This document shows, in pieces, positions 50,401-63,109 of a stretch of DNA of 64,000 nt; the first letter of the stretch is position 1; every line of letters starts with the position of its first letter. The translations under genes and the position numbers were made by a program. The notes under the pieces are model-generated. The model ran no database searches. It saw only the letters and a program-made list of their open reading frames with translations, and was not told the DNA's origin. Source of the stretch: Lingula anatina (lineage: Eukaryota > Brachiopoda > Lingulata > Lingulida > Lingulidae); NCBI RefSeq assembly GCF_001039355.2, contig NW_019775837.1:1-64000 (forward strand), given 5' to 3'.

Positions 50401-52358
50401 AATAATCATTTAATAAGAGCCAGGTGTAGCCGGGTCACGTTTGTAAACACACCTACGTCGGTGACCTTTAAGCTTAAAGTGACCAAATTATATCCACAAA
50501 ACAGAATTCTTCCTTGATCAGTTCAAATTAAACATTGATGAGATATTAAATTTTCATTGGGATAATTTCTTAACCTAGGCTGACTGATCAACTTGTGGGT
50601 GAAAATAGGAAGTGATTACGTTTTAACCCCATTTCTTAATTATTTCTTCAAATGATTGGACATTTTAATACATGATAAAAATTAGTAGTAACATACAGTG
50701 GTCAACATTATTAAGCTGTAAAGAACCAAACCGAGATGACAAAAGTATTAACGTAAATCTCAAATAAAGTTATGTCTAAATTTATCATTTTTTTCAAAAT
50801 GTGAACTGATGTCATGTGCCGTGTAGAATATAAATTCTTTAAGAAATCTTCAAGAATATTTTTAGACATAAAAACTGTGAGGAAAAAAGTCGTTTGGGCA
50901 TCACCCGCTGCAATAATCATGAAACGCGATCTGAGAAATAACACGGTACATAATCACCAACAATCACACGAATGCTTGGACGAAAATCCTCACTAAGCAT
51001 AACAAACATCGACTCCTCCTACGCTGAGGCTACACGCTGTTTCTCTTTTTTGGAGCTTTGTAAGAAGCGAACGCTGCGGATACGGAATAAGTCTTGTAAC
51101 TTAACACGAAGTTTTCTCACATATGGTGTAGTGGTGTTAGAACTCGGCATTCCACACTCGGGTAGAGAGTTCAGATCGTGTAGGCGAGCGATCTGAGATG
51201 AGAAGCTGACGCAACCTTGGATGTGTTTTTATTTCAAATGATTATTTTGATAAAAACACCTCTGCCCTAGCTTTACCGGCCGCGTAATTTATTTCATCGT
51301 ACGTTGACACCTGCGAAAACGCATGGTTCATACGGTACATTGATGCGGCCAAAAACATTTATCGGAACATTTCCTTTGCTGGTTACGTAAACGTCAAGAT
51401 TGAAAATACATTTGTACCTGTAGATATGCATTCAAAATAAGAACTAATCAAAATTCAGCAAATACACAAAGTGTACGCTTTACTTAATAATAGTATAATA
51501 GTTGCTTTACTTAAAAATATCCCAATATTTCAGTTCACCAGGTAAACATCCAATTCCGAAAATCATTAGGTTTGAATTGAAACATAACTAGACTAGGACG
51601 TTTCCGGGTATCTTATGCAGTTTCAATACAACCAAAACGTCCAGCAATCAACCAATAAAACATTAAGCCGGCTGTAAAGTGAAAACCGAGCTTGTATCAG
51701 AGATAACAGTGCACAGTTCACACATACTGCATGCGCTCACGTGACCACATGGGTACTTCACCGGAGCCTGTGAGTAATGCTTAACGCGCGTCTAAATTTG
51801 CCCCATATGGGCATCCAATATACACGCACCACTGTCTGGCTTCTGCGGTGGCTCCAGGAATTATAGGAGAATTGCCAGATCCAGTTACCTGTAGACATCC
51901 AAATTTAGCCCCGGCAGTATGGCTACCTGCCCACGTACATGGCAGACGTATAGCATAAACGCCCCAATGCTCGAGTGCACAGGTAGCGTCTAAATCCAAC
52001 GGTCAGCCCATTCACCACCGTTACGATTTTTTTGGACCTAGGCTTTGAGAGACGAATTTTATCTTTTATCTTTTACCCTAGCAAGATGCTATATTTTCGG
52101 TGTTCAAAACCTCTTTTTGTATTAAGAAAATTGTTCTACTTTTCAATGAAATGTCAGTTCATCTGAATGGTAATTACTTTTAACAAGGTTCGACCGAAAA
52201 ATTTTCTAAGCTTCATTTGAGTTTTATTGTTTAAAAAATTAAAATCATTACAAGAGCAGACCCTCTTGTGCAATTGTGCATAAAACACTATAATGTGTCA
52301 CAAAGGGAAAGGATATTTATTAACATATGATGTAAACGACAGGTTCGTCAACCCCCCT

Positions 52359-52395
<37 letters not shown>

Positions 52396-55300
52396 GCAAA
52401 CAGATCAGCTGAGGAAAAGCTGGAAACAGACCCTTTCTAACAATGTACACCTGTATAAATCTTGCAGATTGCAGGTCAGATATTTTCAAAGCAAGCAAAG
52501 CAGGGCAAGTCTTCGGTTGCTACTCTGACTGCAACAAATGCACCCCTACACCAAACATCTGCTTAACTGTGTCTGGAAGATTTCACCATATCACGAAGAC
52601 TAGTTCTGAACTGTCTCGTAACATCAGGAATTGTACCCTAGACTTTTGCTAGTTATTTTTTCTTGTTACACAATTATACACGACTTAAAAATTCTATACA
52701 AATATTCTGAGCTGTTTAGGCCGCCCGTGGGGCTTCCATCTTCCATTCCTTATTTGCTGCCATACTACCACTTTCATTTGCTTATAACAACCGCTGTTAT
52801 CATTTCTTTGCCTACCTCTTGTGTATACGAACAGCCCTCCTCAGATATCCCGCGTCTGCACCGAAAATACTACATCGTTTTCTAAAAGTATGAATGTCAG
52901 AGTAATGGGTCAAAAAGACATGCATTTTTCAGATAAAATATAGAGTAAACTTATTCAAATATACACAATAGAAAATATTTTTAAAGCTTAAAAACAGAAT
53001 TATATAGGAATTATAAGAAATACGAAACTACACAATAGAAAATATTTTTAAAGCTTAAAAACAGAATTATATAGGAATTATAAGAAATACGAAATGCTGT
53101 AGAACAGAGCGTAAACAAAATAAGATAACATGTGTACGCGTAAACATGCCAAGGATACGACGGTGAAATTTGAAGCACGGTGCCCTGCCGCTTCTTCGAT
53201 TGTTGTTACCGCAACGCCAGTGTTAATCTTTTTACACGAGCAAGTTTCGAATACCAACGCCTGCAGAAGCTTCAAGTGATGAGTGAGTTAACCTTATAGG
53301 GTCACGCAAACAGTGTAGCTATGGTTACCCTGTAACCTTGGTTACGAATCAAAGTAACCGTTTCAAAAACATCTTCCAGTGTTACTAAAGGTGGAATTAT
53401 CTACTATAGGTAGTTAACAGAATTTAGTCAACTGCAATTCACTCATTTCTATTGACTAAAGAGAAAATATTTTTGCTTCCCGCTACTTCTTTTTACGACC
53501 ATACACGTACTGTTTCTGTTTGACAGAAATGTGTCTGCTGTACATTTATTTTTTTTTGTCCTGTAGATTGGATGCAGAGTTAAACATAGAATACACTTTT
53601 TTCTCTATACTTAGAAAACTTTTAGTACAACTTTTTCTAGTAGTTTAATACTTTCAACGTTTAATTTCCTTTGAATAAACAATATTATTAAATTATTAAA
53701 TACTATCTGTTAATGCATGTATAATTAAATGATATTGTTTCTGTGTGCTTTTGATGTGGGTTTACTTTCTTTCCCGTCCAAACCTGCTTTTATTTCACAT
53801 TCTGGTCGCCCGCTAATATTTTAGATGCGCATAAGAGAACTAGAAGATGCCTTGGACAGCGAAAGGGATGCGCGCGTCAGGGTAAGGAACAGCCGATAGA
53901 TGTCAACAGCTGCAGCAAGACGACACTGATATCAGCTTTTCTGCATTGCATGCTTTATTTTATATCACTAAACCCTATAAAAAACATGGGAAATTTTAGG
54001 TATTGTACCATTAGCTGGTTGTGTAGAAACAAATACATTGACTGCAGGAGGAAGAAAGCAAATGGGAAGAGGGCATGAAGAAATTCACATAGAATTTCTG
54101 ATGCTGCTGCCCTGCATAAGCATATGGACGATGCTGTATCAAGACATGTTAAGGAAAAATTACCAGAGTTAAAAAGAGGGACAATTTTTTACAATTAAAA
54201 TCCTTCCACAGTCCATTTTTTTGGAAATGAGTAGCCAAATATTATTATCATTCATTGTTATATTTGGCAGCTTTTAGAAATATTTCATCTCTTTTTGGCC
54301 AATCTTTTATCATCCAAATACAACCTCTCCCCTTTTTTCATTATACGCAGCTCTCATCTGCTTCAACTCTTTGCACTTTCGTCGCATGCTGCATGCTTTC
54401 TGTTTAATTCCAGAATCGCAAAACATTAGCAGAACTGGAACAAAAAGACGTAGAACACGCATGGGTAAGTGTGGAAGCCTCAAAGCAATATCTGCTTAAC
54501 TATGTATCATCTCCTCCTGACGTCATCCCTTCTCCTGACGTCATCTCTCTCTTCATGATGTGACTTTCGAACTCTACCCAATAAATTTCAAGTCGACCAT
54601 TTAAAATTATGTATAAATTCGCTAGGGGCACATTTTCTTCCATGAAAATCTTGAAAGCTTAGATTTCCAGACAAAACTAAGGGCGATTTTCTATATCAAA
54701 CATCTATTCATTTGAGCGCTTATAAGATAAAATACTTTTCTTTTGCACCACTTATTTCTCTTATCATTTCCAGTAATTTGTATATTACAATCAAAATAAA
54801 CGAGTCGTATTTGAGGCTTCCTATTGTTGCATGTAATATCTATGACATGGTTCCACACTGCATGTGCCTTGTACCGTCCGTATATTTCAGAGTCGGATAT
54901 CAGAACTAGAAACCATGCTAGAGGAAGAACAGCATGCTCGCAAATCGGTAAGACCGTATCAACTGAGTAGACCTGATGGTCTAACATTGGCTAGACTAGA
55001 ACTCTGAATAGCCTAGTCTGCTTATGTGCCTTAGCAAAGCTAGTCTAACACTGCAATCTACTTATATCACTATCTTAGATCCGTCTGCGAGAGTTGGAGG
55101 ACGCTCTTGATATGGAGAGAGAGTACCGCTTGAGGGTAAGTCGAAAGCAAGGATTGGAATGACCGCAACTCGAAAGTAAGAATTTAAATATAGTTCGGCA
55201 ATGAACATCTGTAACGTTTTGAATGTCTTTAAAAGGGTAAAGGTCATTATTTCAATGCTAAGATAAGTCTAGGGGTTATTTTAAATCATTTCATCCTCAC

Positions 55301-58300
55301 TGATATAATGACTTTGCCTTACTCTTAACAATCACCTAACCTTTCGATATTTATCTAGCCATATAGTCTTTCTGCTTTTGCGCACATAGAATAACGCATA
55401 TACCTAAGTGATACATACATATATAGTCATTGTGTTACGTTATATGCTAGATAGTATGTATAGTTTATGAGTTGCCCTGTGGCTCACGTCACCGGTGTAA
55501 AGGTCCGATACCGCTGGTGTCTCGCACCATCTAAGAAGCTGAGATGTAGGAAGACACAAAGAGAGATGACGGAGCAACTGGTTTGAATTTTAAACGATGA
55601 TGATGATATCAATATAATTAGATTGTAAATAGAATAAGTTCTATTTTGCAAGAAAAATCATATAATGAATAAAGAGAATGGATAAAAGCTAACGATTGAA
55701 ATATTTTGAGATTAGCCAAAATTAAATGTATTGAACTGAACTTAATTAGAATTGGATTCACGCACCTGTTCAAAATAATTGCCAAAAAATTAGGCCCACG
55801 TTTCTGCAAAATATTTCTCTTATTTTTTGAGTTATGTCTTTTCCAGGCTGAGAAGATGGTAACCGAACTGTCCTACCAGTGTGAGCAAATGCAGACTCAA
55901 CTAGAGGAAGCCGGTGGATTGTCTATCACACACGTAAGCATTCTAGAAAACAATGTGGCAGAAAAGCATTGCGGTTGTTGAGAAAGTATCAACATCACAT
56001 ATACCGCAATGCGTATCGCAGCAAACAGATTCGGATATATGCTCAGTGCGTTACACGGGACCTAGAATATGATCCTTAGAGTCATATTAAAAAGGGGAGT
56101 TTTTCTTACGTGATATATGCACATTTAAAATCACCCAAAAGGTACATACAATTAGACATCATTCCTGTTGATTTTTTGTCAGCACACGGAAACATTCAAA
56201 CAATTTAAAACCTTGTTGGGACCACGGTCTGCACAAGACGTATCTCAGTACACATATGTTACCAGCATTTTCTCACATGAATTATTTCAGATCGAAATCC
56301 AGAGGAAGCGCGACCAAGAGATTAGCAGACTACGCAAGGAACTCGACACAGCCAACGCCCAGTTTGAAGCAACAGAGCACGCCCTGAGGAAGAGGTTCCA
56401 GGACCAGATCAACGACCTCTCAGAGCAGGTCGACTATCTCAGCAAACACAAGAGCAAGTACGTACATATACTGTACATGTATAGAGTCTTTAGAATTACA
56501 CAAGAAATATGTCAGGCATATTAGCCTTGTAGACCTCTCCAAACCTAATGCAACTTTTTTCTCTTTGTTTGTCTTTCTTTCTGCTCCTGCTTCTTGGTGA
56601 AAAATGTACTTAATGCATTGGCACCTTTGCAATTTTAGGGCTGAGAAAGAAAAGCAGGTACTCATCATTGAAATTGATGGACTTTCGACATCTCTGGATG
56701 CTACTACCAAAGCCAGGGTAAGTCATATTGTATATTGTATATGCAGTTTAGTTTCTTATCACATGGTTATTTCTCATAAATAAGTATATATTTTAAAATT
56801 GTAAGAACATAGCCATTGTATCAAAATTTGCTCATATGAACAAAGGAATAAAAAATAGCCCTATAATAAAAAGAAAATAAAAAAAAGATAATTACACGGT
56901 AATTACTTGCATGAATCCAGAACAGACATAAATAAAAGTGAGAACTTACCAGAGTTTAATAGACCCGTTCCATTCCAGCAATCCGCCGAAGCCAAGCTCG
57001 AGGGTCTGGAGGGTGCCGTGGCCAGGCTGCGCGCACAGGTCGATGACCTTAACAAACAACTGAACGACGCCAACGCCGCCAGAGCCAAGCTGACCTCTGA
57101 GAACTTCGAGCTCCAGCACACCATCCAGGAACTGGACAGCACCAGCGGACAGCTCGCACAGGCCAAGAAGCAGCTGGCAGGTGCTCTGGACGACGCCAAG
57201 AGGAACTTGGACGATGAGGTCAGGTCCCGCCAGAACCTCCAGGCTTCCCTATCCGCCCTCCAGGCTGAGTATGACAACCTGAACATGCGTTACGACGAGG
57301 AATCTGAGACCAACTCCGCACTGCGTGCTCAACTTGGAAAGCTTCAGGCTGAGTTGGCCGCACTCAAGGCCAAGTATGACCGGGAATTGTTGGCCAAGAC
57401 TGAGGAATTGGATGAGCTTCGGTAAGTGAGTTGTGATAACAGAAAAGATGTCAACATCAGTCCGAGTGGAACCATGGAGAGTGATGGTCGCAACTTAATA
57501 AAACAAAGATACTATTTCCACTGCTGTGTGTTTGATTTCTCATTGGGTAAATTTATTATGTTTTATTGGTTCACCCAAACAAATACAGATGCTCGTTGAA
57601 TGAGAACGCGACATTTTACAGTCCGAAAATAATCCTTTTCCTATTAGTGATCTTTGTGTCCTTTGCATCAATGCATTTGATCATTCCAGGCGAATGGAAA
57701 TCTTAGATCAATAATTAATCCACTAGTAAATTTATGAACCATACATTTAACTATACGCCTGTGTTTTGTATGTGGTATTTTAATGGACAGAAACGAAAAG
57801 CATCTTCGTCTTTGATCACTTAACTCTATCATGTACTAATTCGGTTTCCAGTCGCAGACTCACCATCCGTATCACCGAGCTGGAGGACATTGCAGAGCAG
57901 GCCCGTTCCAGAGCTGCCGGCTTGGAGAAGGCAAAGAACAGACTGCAGATCGAACTTAGAGACATCACAATTGAACTGGACAATGTAAGTAGATAAATAT
58001 CTGTACTCGTTAAAATCAAGGTCTGCTTCGTTCGTTCGTTCGTGATCTCCAATTGAATAGACGACTGTGACTTCGTTTACTTTTCGTCTTGAGTCCCAAT
58101 ATTTTGTAATATAGTTGAAAATAAGTGATACGGCTGCTAGTATGCCATAAGTGATTTGCTGATAATTCTGTTCAAGACAAGGGTGAATAACCTTAACGGT
58201 TTACCAAATGTGCTCAAAATTCCCTGGGGTTAAAACCCGTCGTGCTGTGAATAACCGATCGTTTACCAGGAAGACACAGTTCTAGATAGGTCTAGGGTTT

Positions 58301-61300
58301 GTAAGCACTTTCCAAAAAGATCACCACATCTCCCACGCCATGATCTTTTCATATCCGTCAGCATATAAAGCAGACGTTTATTAAAGGTCGATTAATTTTA
58401 AATCCATAAAGAGCAAAATTGGCTTTGACACTTTTAGACGGTTATTAGTTTGATATCTCCAGGTACCCCAGAGAAGAACACGCGAAGTTCAGAGTATACA
58501 TCAGTTTATATAATTGTATCGTACACACACTAGGGACAGTCAGCTCCAAAACTTACTCACTGGGTTTAAATTGGAAACATGGCTCGGACCCCCCTCTGTT
58601 TTAATGTCACTCTGGGATTATTTTAGTCCGCTGCAGTGTGCACGGCGTCTCATTATCCATTTTGATATCAAACCGAAAGTTTGCTTTTGTGAATGGAAGA
58701 CGCTTCGGTATAAGAAGTGTACTTAAGCGTTATAGAATATCGTATTTGGGACGGTGTTCTGACCGTCGTGTTCAGTATGTATCGACAAAGAAACTCGCGG
58801 ATACTTGGGGAATATGATAGTTATTCAGAATATTGCAAACCGGTAATGAGATGGATGGACGAGGTAAGATACGTTAGAAAACAGTAATTTCAAAAGCCAG
58901 TGTTAACCAACATGAAGTAATATGATAATCAAGTTATATCTGTGACAGAAAGAAAAAAATGTTTTGAACAAAAATGACTCAACGACTATTTCAAATAAGA
59001 AGGTAGTTTTGCAGGATTCTTAATTCAAGATATTATTTTCATAATTGGACAAACGCATCCCCCTTGTTAACAGGCATACCCCTAAAAGCCTTTTTGAGTG
59101 CCTCCACGAGCACAGTGCTGTTCCGATGCCCTTCAGTTTCAGTTTCCATTTCTACCCCACAGGCCAACGCCCTCAACGCGGACCTGAGCAGCAGATTGAA
59201 GCAGGCAGAGAAGGACAAGGCTGCCCTTGAGGCCATGGTCGCTGAACTTAAGAACGACTTGGGCAACCTGGCCAACGAGAACAAGGCCCTTGCAGCCGAC
59301 AACGGCAGACTGAAGGTCAGCGTTACTGAACTTACCGAAAAGAACCAAGCCCTAGACAGAGAGAACCAAGGATTAAACGGTAAGTGACGAAGGTTGTATG
59401 CAGCATGGTATATCTCACATGGTGAGAGGGTTTAGTATTCTTTGGTAATGATTTCAAATGAGAAAAAACAAACGTGTTTTTATGCACACATATTTATATA
59501 CGTACGACATAACAATTTTGTAATTCCAAAAACTCTACTGCGAAGATCGGAATTGCCGTAGTAGCCTCCCTGAGGTGTGTCCATATAAATCAAAGCGCCC
59601 TTCCAACCAAATAGCGAAATCTGATCATATTTCCCAATTCAAAACTGTAGCGTGTGTATAAAACCAGATTTAAACGTCTTTCGCAACAGACACTTGTCCT
59701 TAATTTGAACTGTTGACCACGTACATGAGTACCATGGCACTGCCTGGAATAATACCTACAGTAGAAATCTTCTTAAACTTGTCTCTCTCATTCTATGTAA
59801 TATCATAATTATGGACAGCACTACAGCTAGCTGCAGTTATTATAACATATCAGAATTCGTATTTAGATAATTAAGAAATGAAAGTGTAAAACAGTGTTAA
59901 GGGTCATCGCCTTCTATTCGTTTGAGGTCGACCAAAAGTGGATACATGACGCGCGCTAACAGACTTGGCTGACTTGGCTGTGAAATGCAGGGAATATTAC
60001 AGTATTTCGCCGTACAAAGACAGTAAAAATAACTGAAGTGAAATGTTACTGTTATCACGTGCCTCCTTTCCACAATTACTGTAGTCTAAACCATACCTGT
60101 TCTTAATCCGACCTCACTCTATAAGTTAACCAAACTCAATTTCTATTCAAATCAACAACACAACCATGCGCGTCCTCTGCTATAATGTCTGGGTTTGACC
60201 TTTGCTTGTCTGAAACAACTTGGTTTAGTACTGCCTTGGCAGGATAAACTACCTTTAGCCACACCAAATGCTTACAAAACTTAAATTACATTGGCAAAAT
60301 GACTTGCAAGCCATCGACAGCGATCTTGATGATACTTATGTTTCCTTTTACATTAGTACTTGCCATGTTAACCAACTCACTGGCTGTTGACTGTAGTTTG
60401 ACCTATACATGATAGTATCTTAGTTTATTGCTTTTTTATGGTGCATCCCTGGACTTATTAACGTATTGGAAACAGGAAATACGCAGGAAGAGCACCTGTC
60501 GAGATGAAACGTCAAGCACAACTGAGGTGAAAAGGACTGAAATCTTGCGAGCTTTTGATCGTGTAATTTGAGCTCTTTTTCTACCTGGAAAAGCCTTGCC
60601 GTTTTTGGTTTGTAAGGCATGAGCCAGATCCAGAATATCTATCTGAGTGGTAGCCTTCGAGCAACACCTGTGTTTTGTAATTACCAGGTGATAAACGCTC
60701 AGCAACCTATACTTATCCACGGGAATACAATCGTCTGTATGCAATGAAGTAACCTACTTATTTATCCAAAGCGTGATATCAATATGTAAGTTTACTTGTG
60801 CCTAATTTAATAAACAGCTAACAGCATGGTTTCTGTAGCACATATGCCACTTACGCTATCATCACATCTTGCTTCTTATCATATTGGTTATTCTGAGAAA
60901 TACGTATGGCAACAAACAGCGGCTAAGTGCTATAATTTACATTGCTATTTGATATAATTCTGAACTGTAAAAAAAGCACATCTGCGAGTTAACAAATCAA
61001 ATATTTTGATGTTTTGATCATCTTGTTCATAGCCCAGAAAACTGTTCAATAGACGAGGTGCTGAAACCAGCAAACGTTCCTTTCCTTCCTAAATATGCTT
61101 AAAACGCACTTTTGATAATAAACGTGCATATTAATAACATGGTAGTTCTCCAAATGAGGTTTCAAAAACTGTCGATAAAGGAGTGCAAGTTCTTGTTTAT
61201 TCAGAACTAAATTGAAATTAATATATATCAAAGTTCACAACTCAAGTGGTAAAATTCAACAACAAACTTTTTTGTGTAGGATTTATTTTTGAAGTCCATT

Positions 61301-63075
61301 ATACTTTTAACTCGGTTGATATACACAAGATGATGTAATATTACCGATCCTTTGTACTTAGGATAACTTTATAGAGAAACGGTTGAAGTTACAACGAAAT
61401 CTATTACACTAGGAAAACGCTACATCGTAGGAGACAACTTGCATCGGTCATCACGTTACTACATGTACATAATCGTGAGACCCACGAGAAGATCAAACCT
61501 TATCCTACTCAAAAATAAAAATTGAAAGATTTAAATTGAAGAATTTTATAATGCAATTTCTCATTGACAAGTTACAGTTTACCCCCGTGGATAATGTTAA
61601 GGTCACTGAAACCTTGTGTTTCTCTCCAGGCCAGGTTCGTGAACTGAAGAACGAGCTCCGCGATGCCAACCGCCAGATCCAAGAACTCACTGCCGCCAAC
61701 GGCGACCTCAGGAATGAGAACGACATGCTGAAGAACGCTGTCAAGGACCTCGAGGATGCTCTCAGGGACGCTGAGGCCAGAGCCAAGGCCGCACAAGACG
61801 CCCTTGCTGCCCTCAAGGCCGAGATGGAAAGAAGACTTCGTGAGAAGGAAGAGGAATTGGAGGCCCTGCGGTAAGTGTTGAAGAGGGGCCGTCATGAATT
61901 TGCGTATAACAGTGTGCTCATGAAATGTTAATATTTATTCGAGGCATGTGCATATAACCTCTTTAGTCCTACTCTCGTTGATCACAGGTAGGTAAAACCT
62001 ATTCTTCTTTTCATTCTTACAGCAACAGCACACGCCGCACCATCGAGGAACTTCAGCACACCATCACGGAGATCGAGGCCCGCTACAGAAGCGAGCTTGG
62101 CCGCCTGAAGAAGAAACTGGAGGCTGAAATCAGAGATCTTGAGATCGCCTTGGACGCTGCAACCAAGAAGGCAAAGGACTTTGAAGCTAAGTGCAGAGTA
62201 CTGGAAGTCAGAGTAAAGGTTTGTATATTTGTTTTGTTGAAAGGCACTGTGAAAATTACCTCATTAGATTCCACCATAGCGCTTTGACGAACGAGTCTTA
62301 TGCTTTTAACAGGCTAATAATAGTGGCTATTATTATTATTATTATTATAGTAATGATAATGATTATTAAAAAGCAATAACCTATTTTTAAGATGTGGTTT
62401 TTAATTTATTATTGGAAATGGATGTAACCGGTTGATAGGACCTTGAAATAATCGTTTTATGACCGTGGATGCCATTTTATTTAAGGAACTCGAAGTCCTG
62501 CTTGAGGATGAGCGCCGCCGTGCCGACGATGCCACCAACGCCCTTGGCAACTCTGAGAGAAGAAGAATCCAGCTTGCACAGGAGCTTGAGGACGTCAGGA
62601 GTCTGTACGAAACCGTGAGTTTTCAGAATTTCAAATTTTGATCAGGAAAGTTATACTTATTGCAACGGCCATCAGGGAAAGTTGACGGAAACGTATTGAG
62701 AAGGCGCGTTGAAAGTGGCACGCACCATTTGTCGGTATTTATATATAAGGCGTAGTACTGTTAACATTAACATTCATTTAAGTAGACAAATTAGTTCTAA
62801 GTTTATCTGGCAAGACGACGCAATGCGCGTTTCCTCCATTCTATTAACGCAATCATGATATTTTCCCGCACAGTCCGAGAGAGCCCGCAAGGCCTCTGAG
62901 AACGAACTGCACGACGCCAACACCCGCATCAGCGAGATCACCATCCAGATCAACACTCTCACCAACGACAAGAGACGCCTGGAGGGTGACATTGGTGCTA
63001 TCCAGTCCGATCTTGATGATGCACTGAATGCCAGCAGGGAAGCTGAGGACAGAGCTAACAGGTAGGAAAACATTA

Positions 63076-63109
<34 letters not shown>

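Larger units (their letters stand above)
47477..53824 (+). other. Paramyosin intron 1 (6.3 kb)
   Basis: This large intron separates the head exon from the alternative exon-2 cluster. It contains a (CT)n run (about 52362-52393) and a perfect 67-bp tandem repeat (52963-53095). Open frames on the minus strand at 48927-49238 and 49247-49438 have no recognised domain. The size would allow regulatory elements or an alternative promoter; none is demonstrable from the sequence alone. Confidence 0.7.

Noticed and set aside
51118-51190. tRNA-like sequence with a TGGTGTAGTGGTGTTAGAAC box and a TTCAGATC box
   Set aside because: The T stem does not pair and no acceptor stem forms. At most it is a relic of a tRNA-derived element.
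54048-54092. Another exon-like segment after TGACTGCAG in the alternative exon cluster
   Set aside because: It reaches a stop codon before any GT donor, so it cannot be an internal coding exon.
55475-55535. Second tRNA-like patch (GTGGCTCACG and GGTCCGATACC)
   Set aside because: The spacing between the two boxes is too short for a tRNA and no cloverleaf stems are visible.
56903-57286. A 127-codon frame on the minus strand inside paramyosin exon 6
   Set aside because: It is the antisense shadow of a GC-rich coiled-coil exon; the plus strand is spliced and family-matched.
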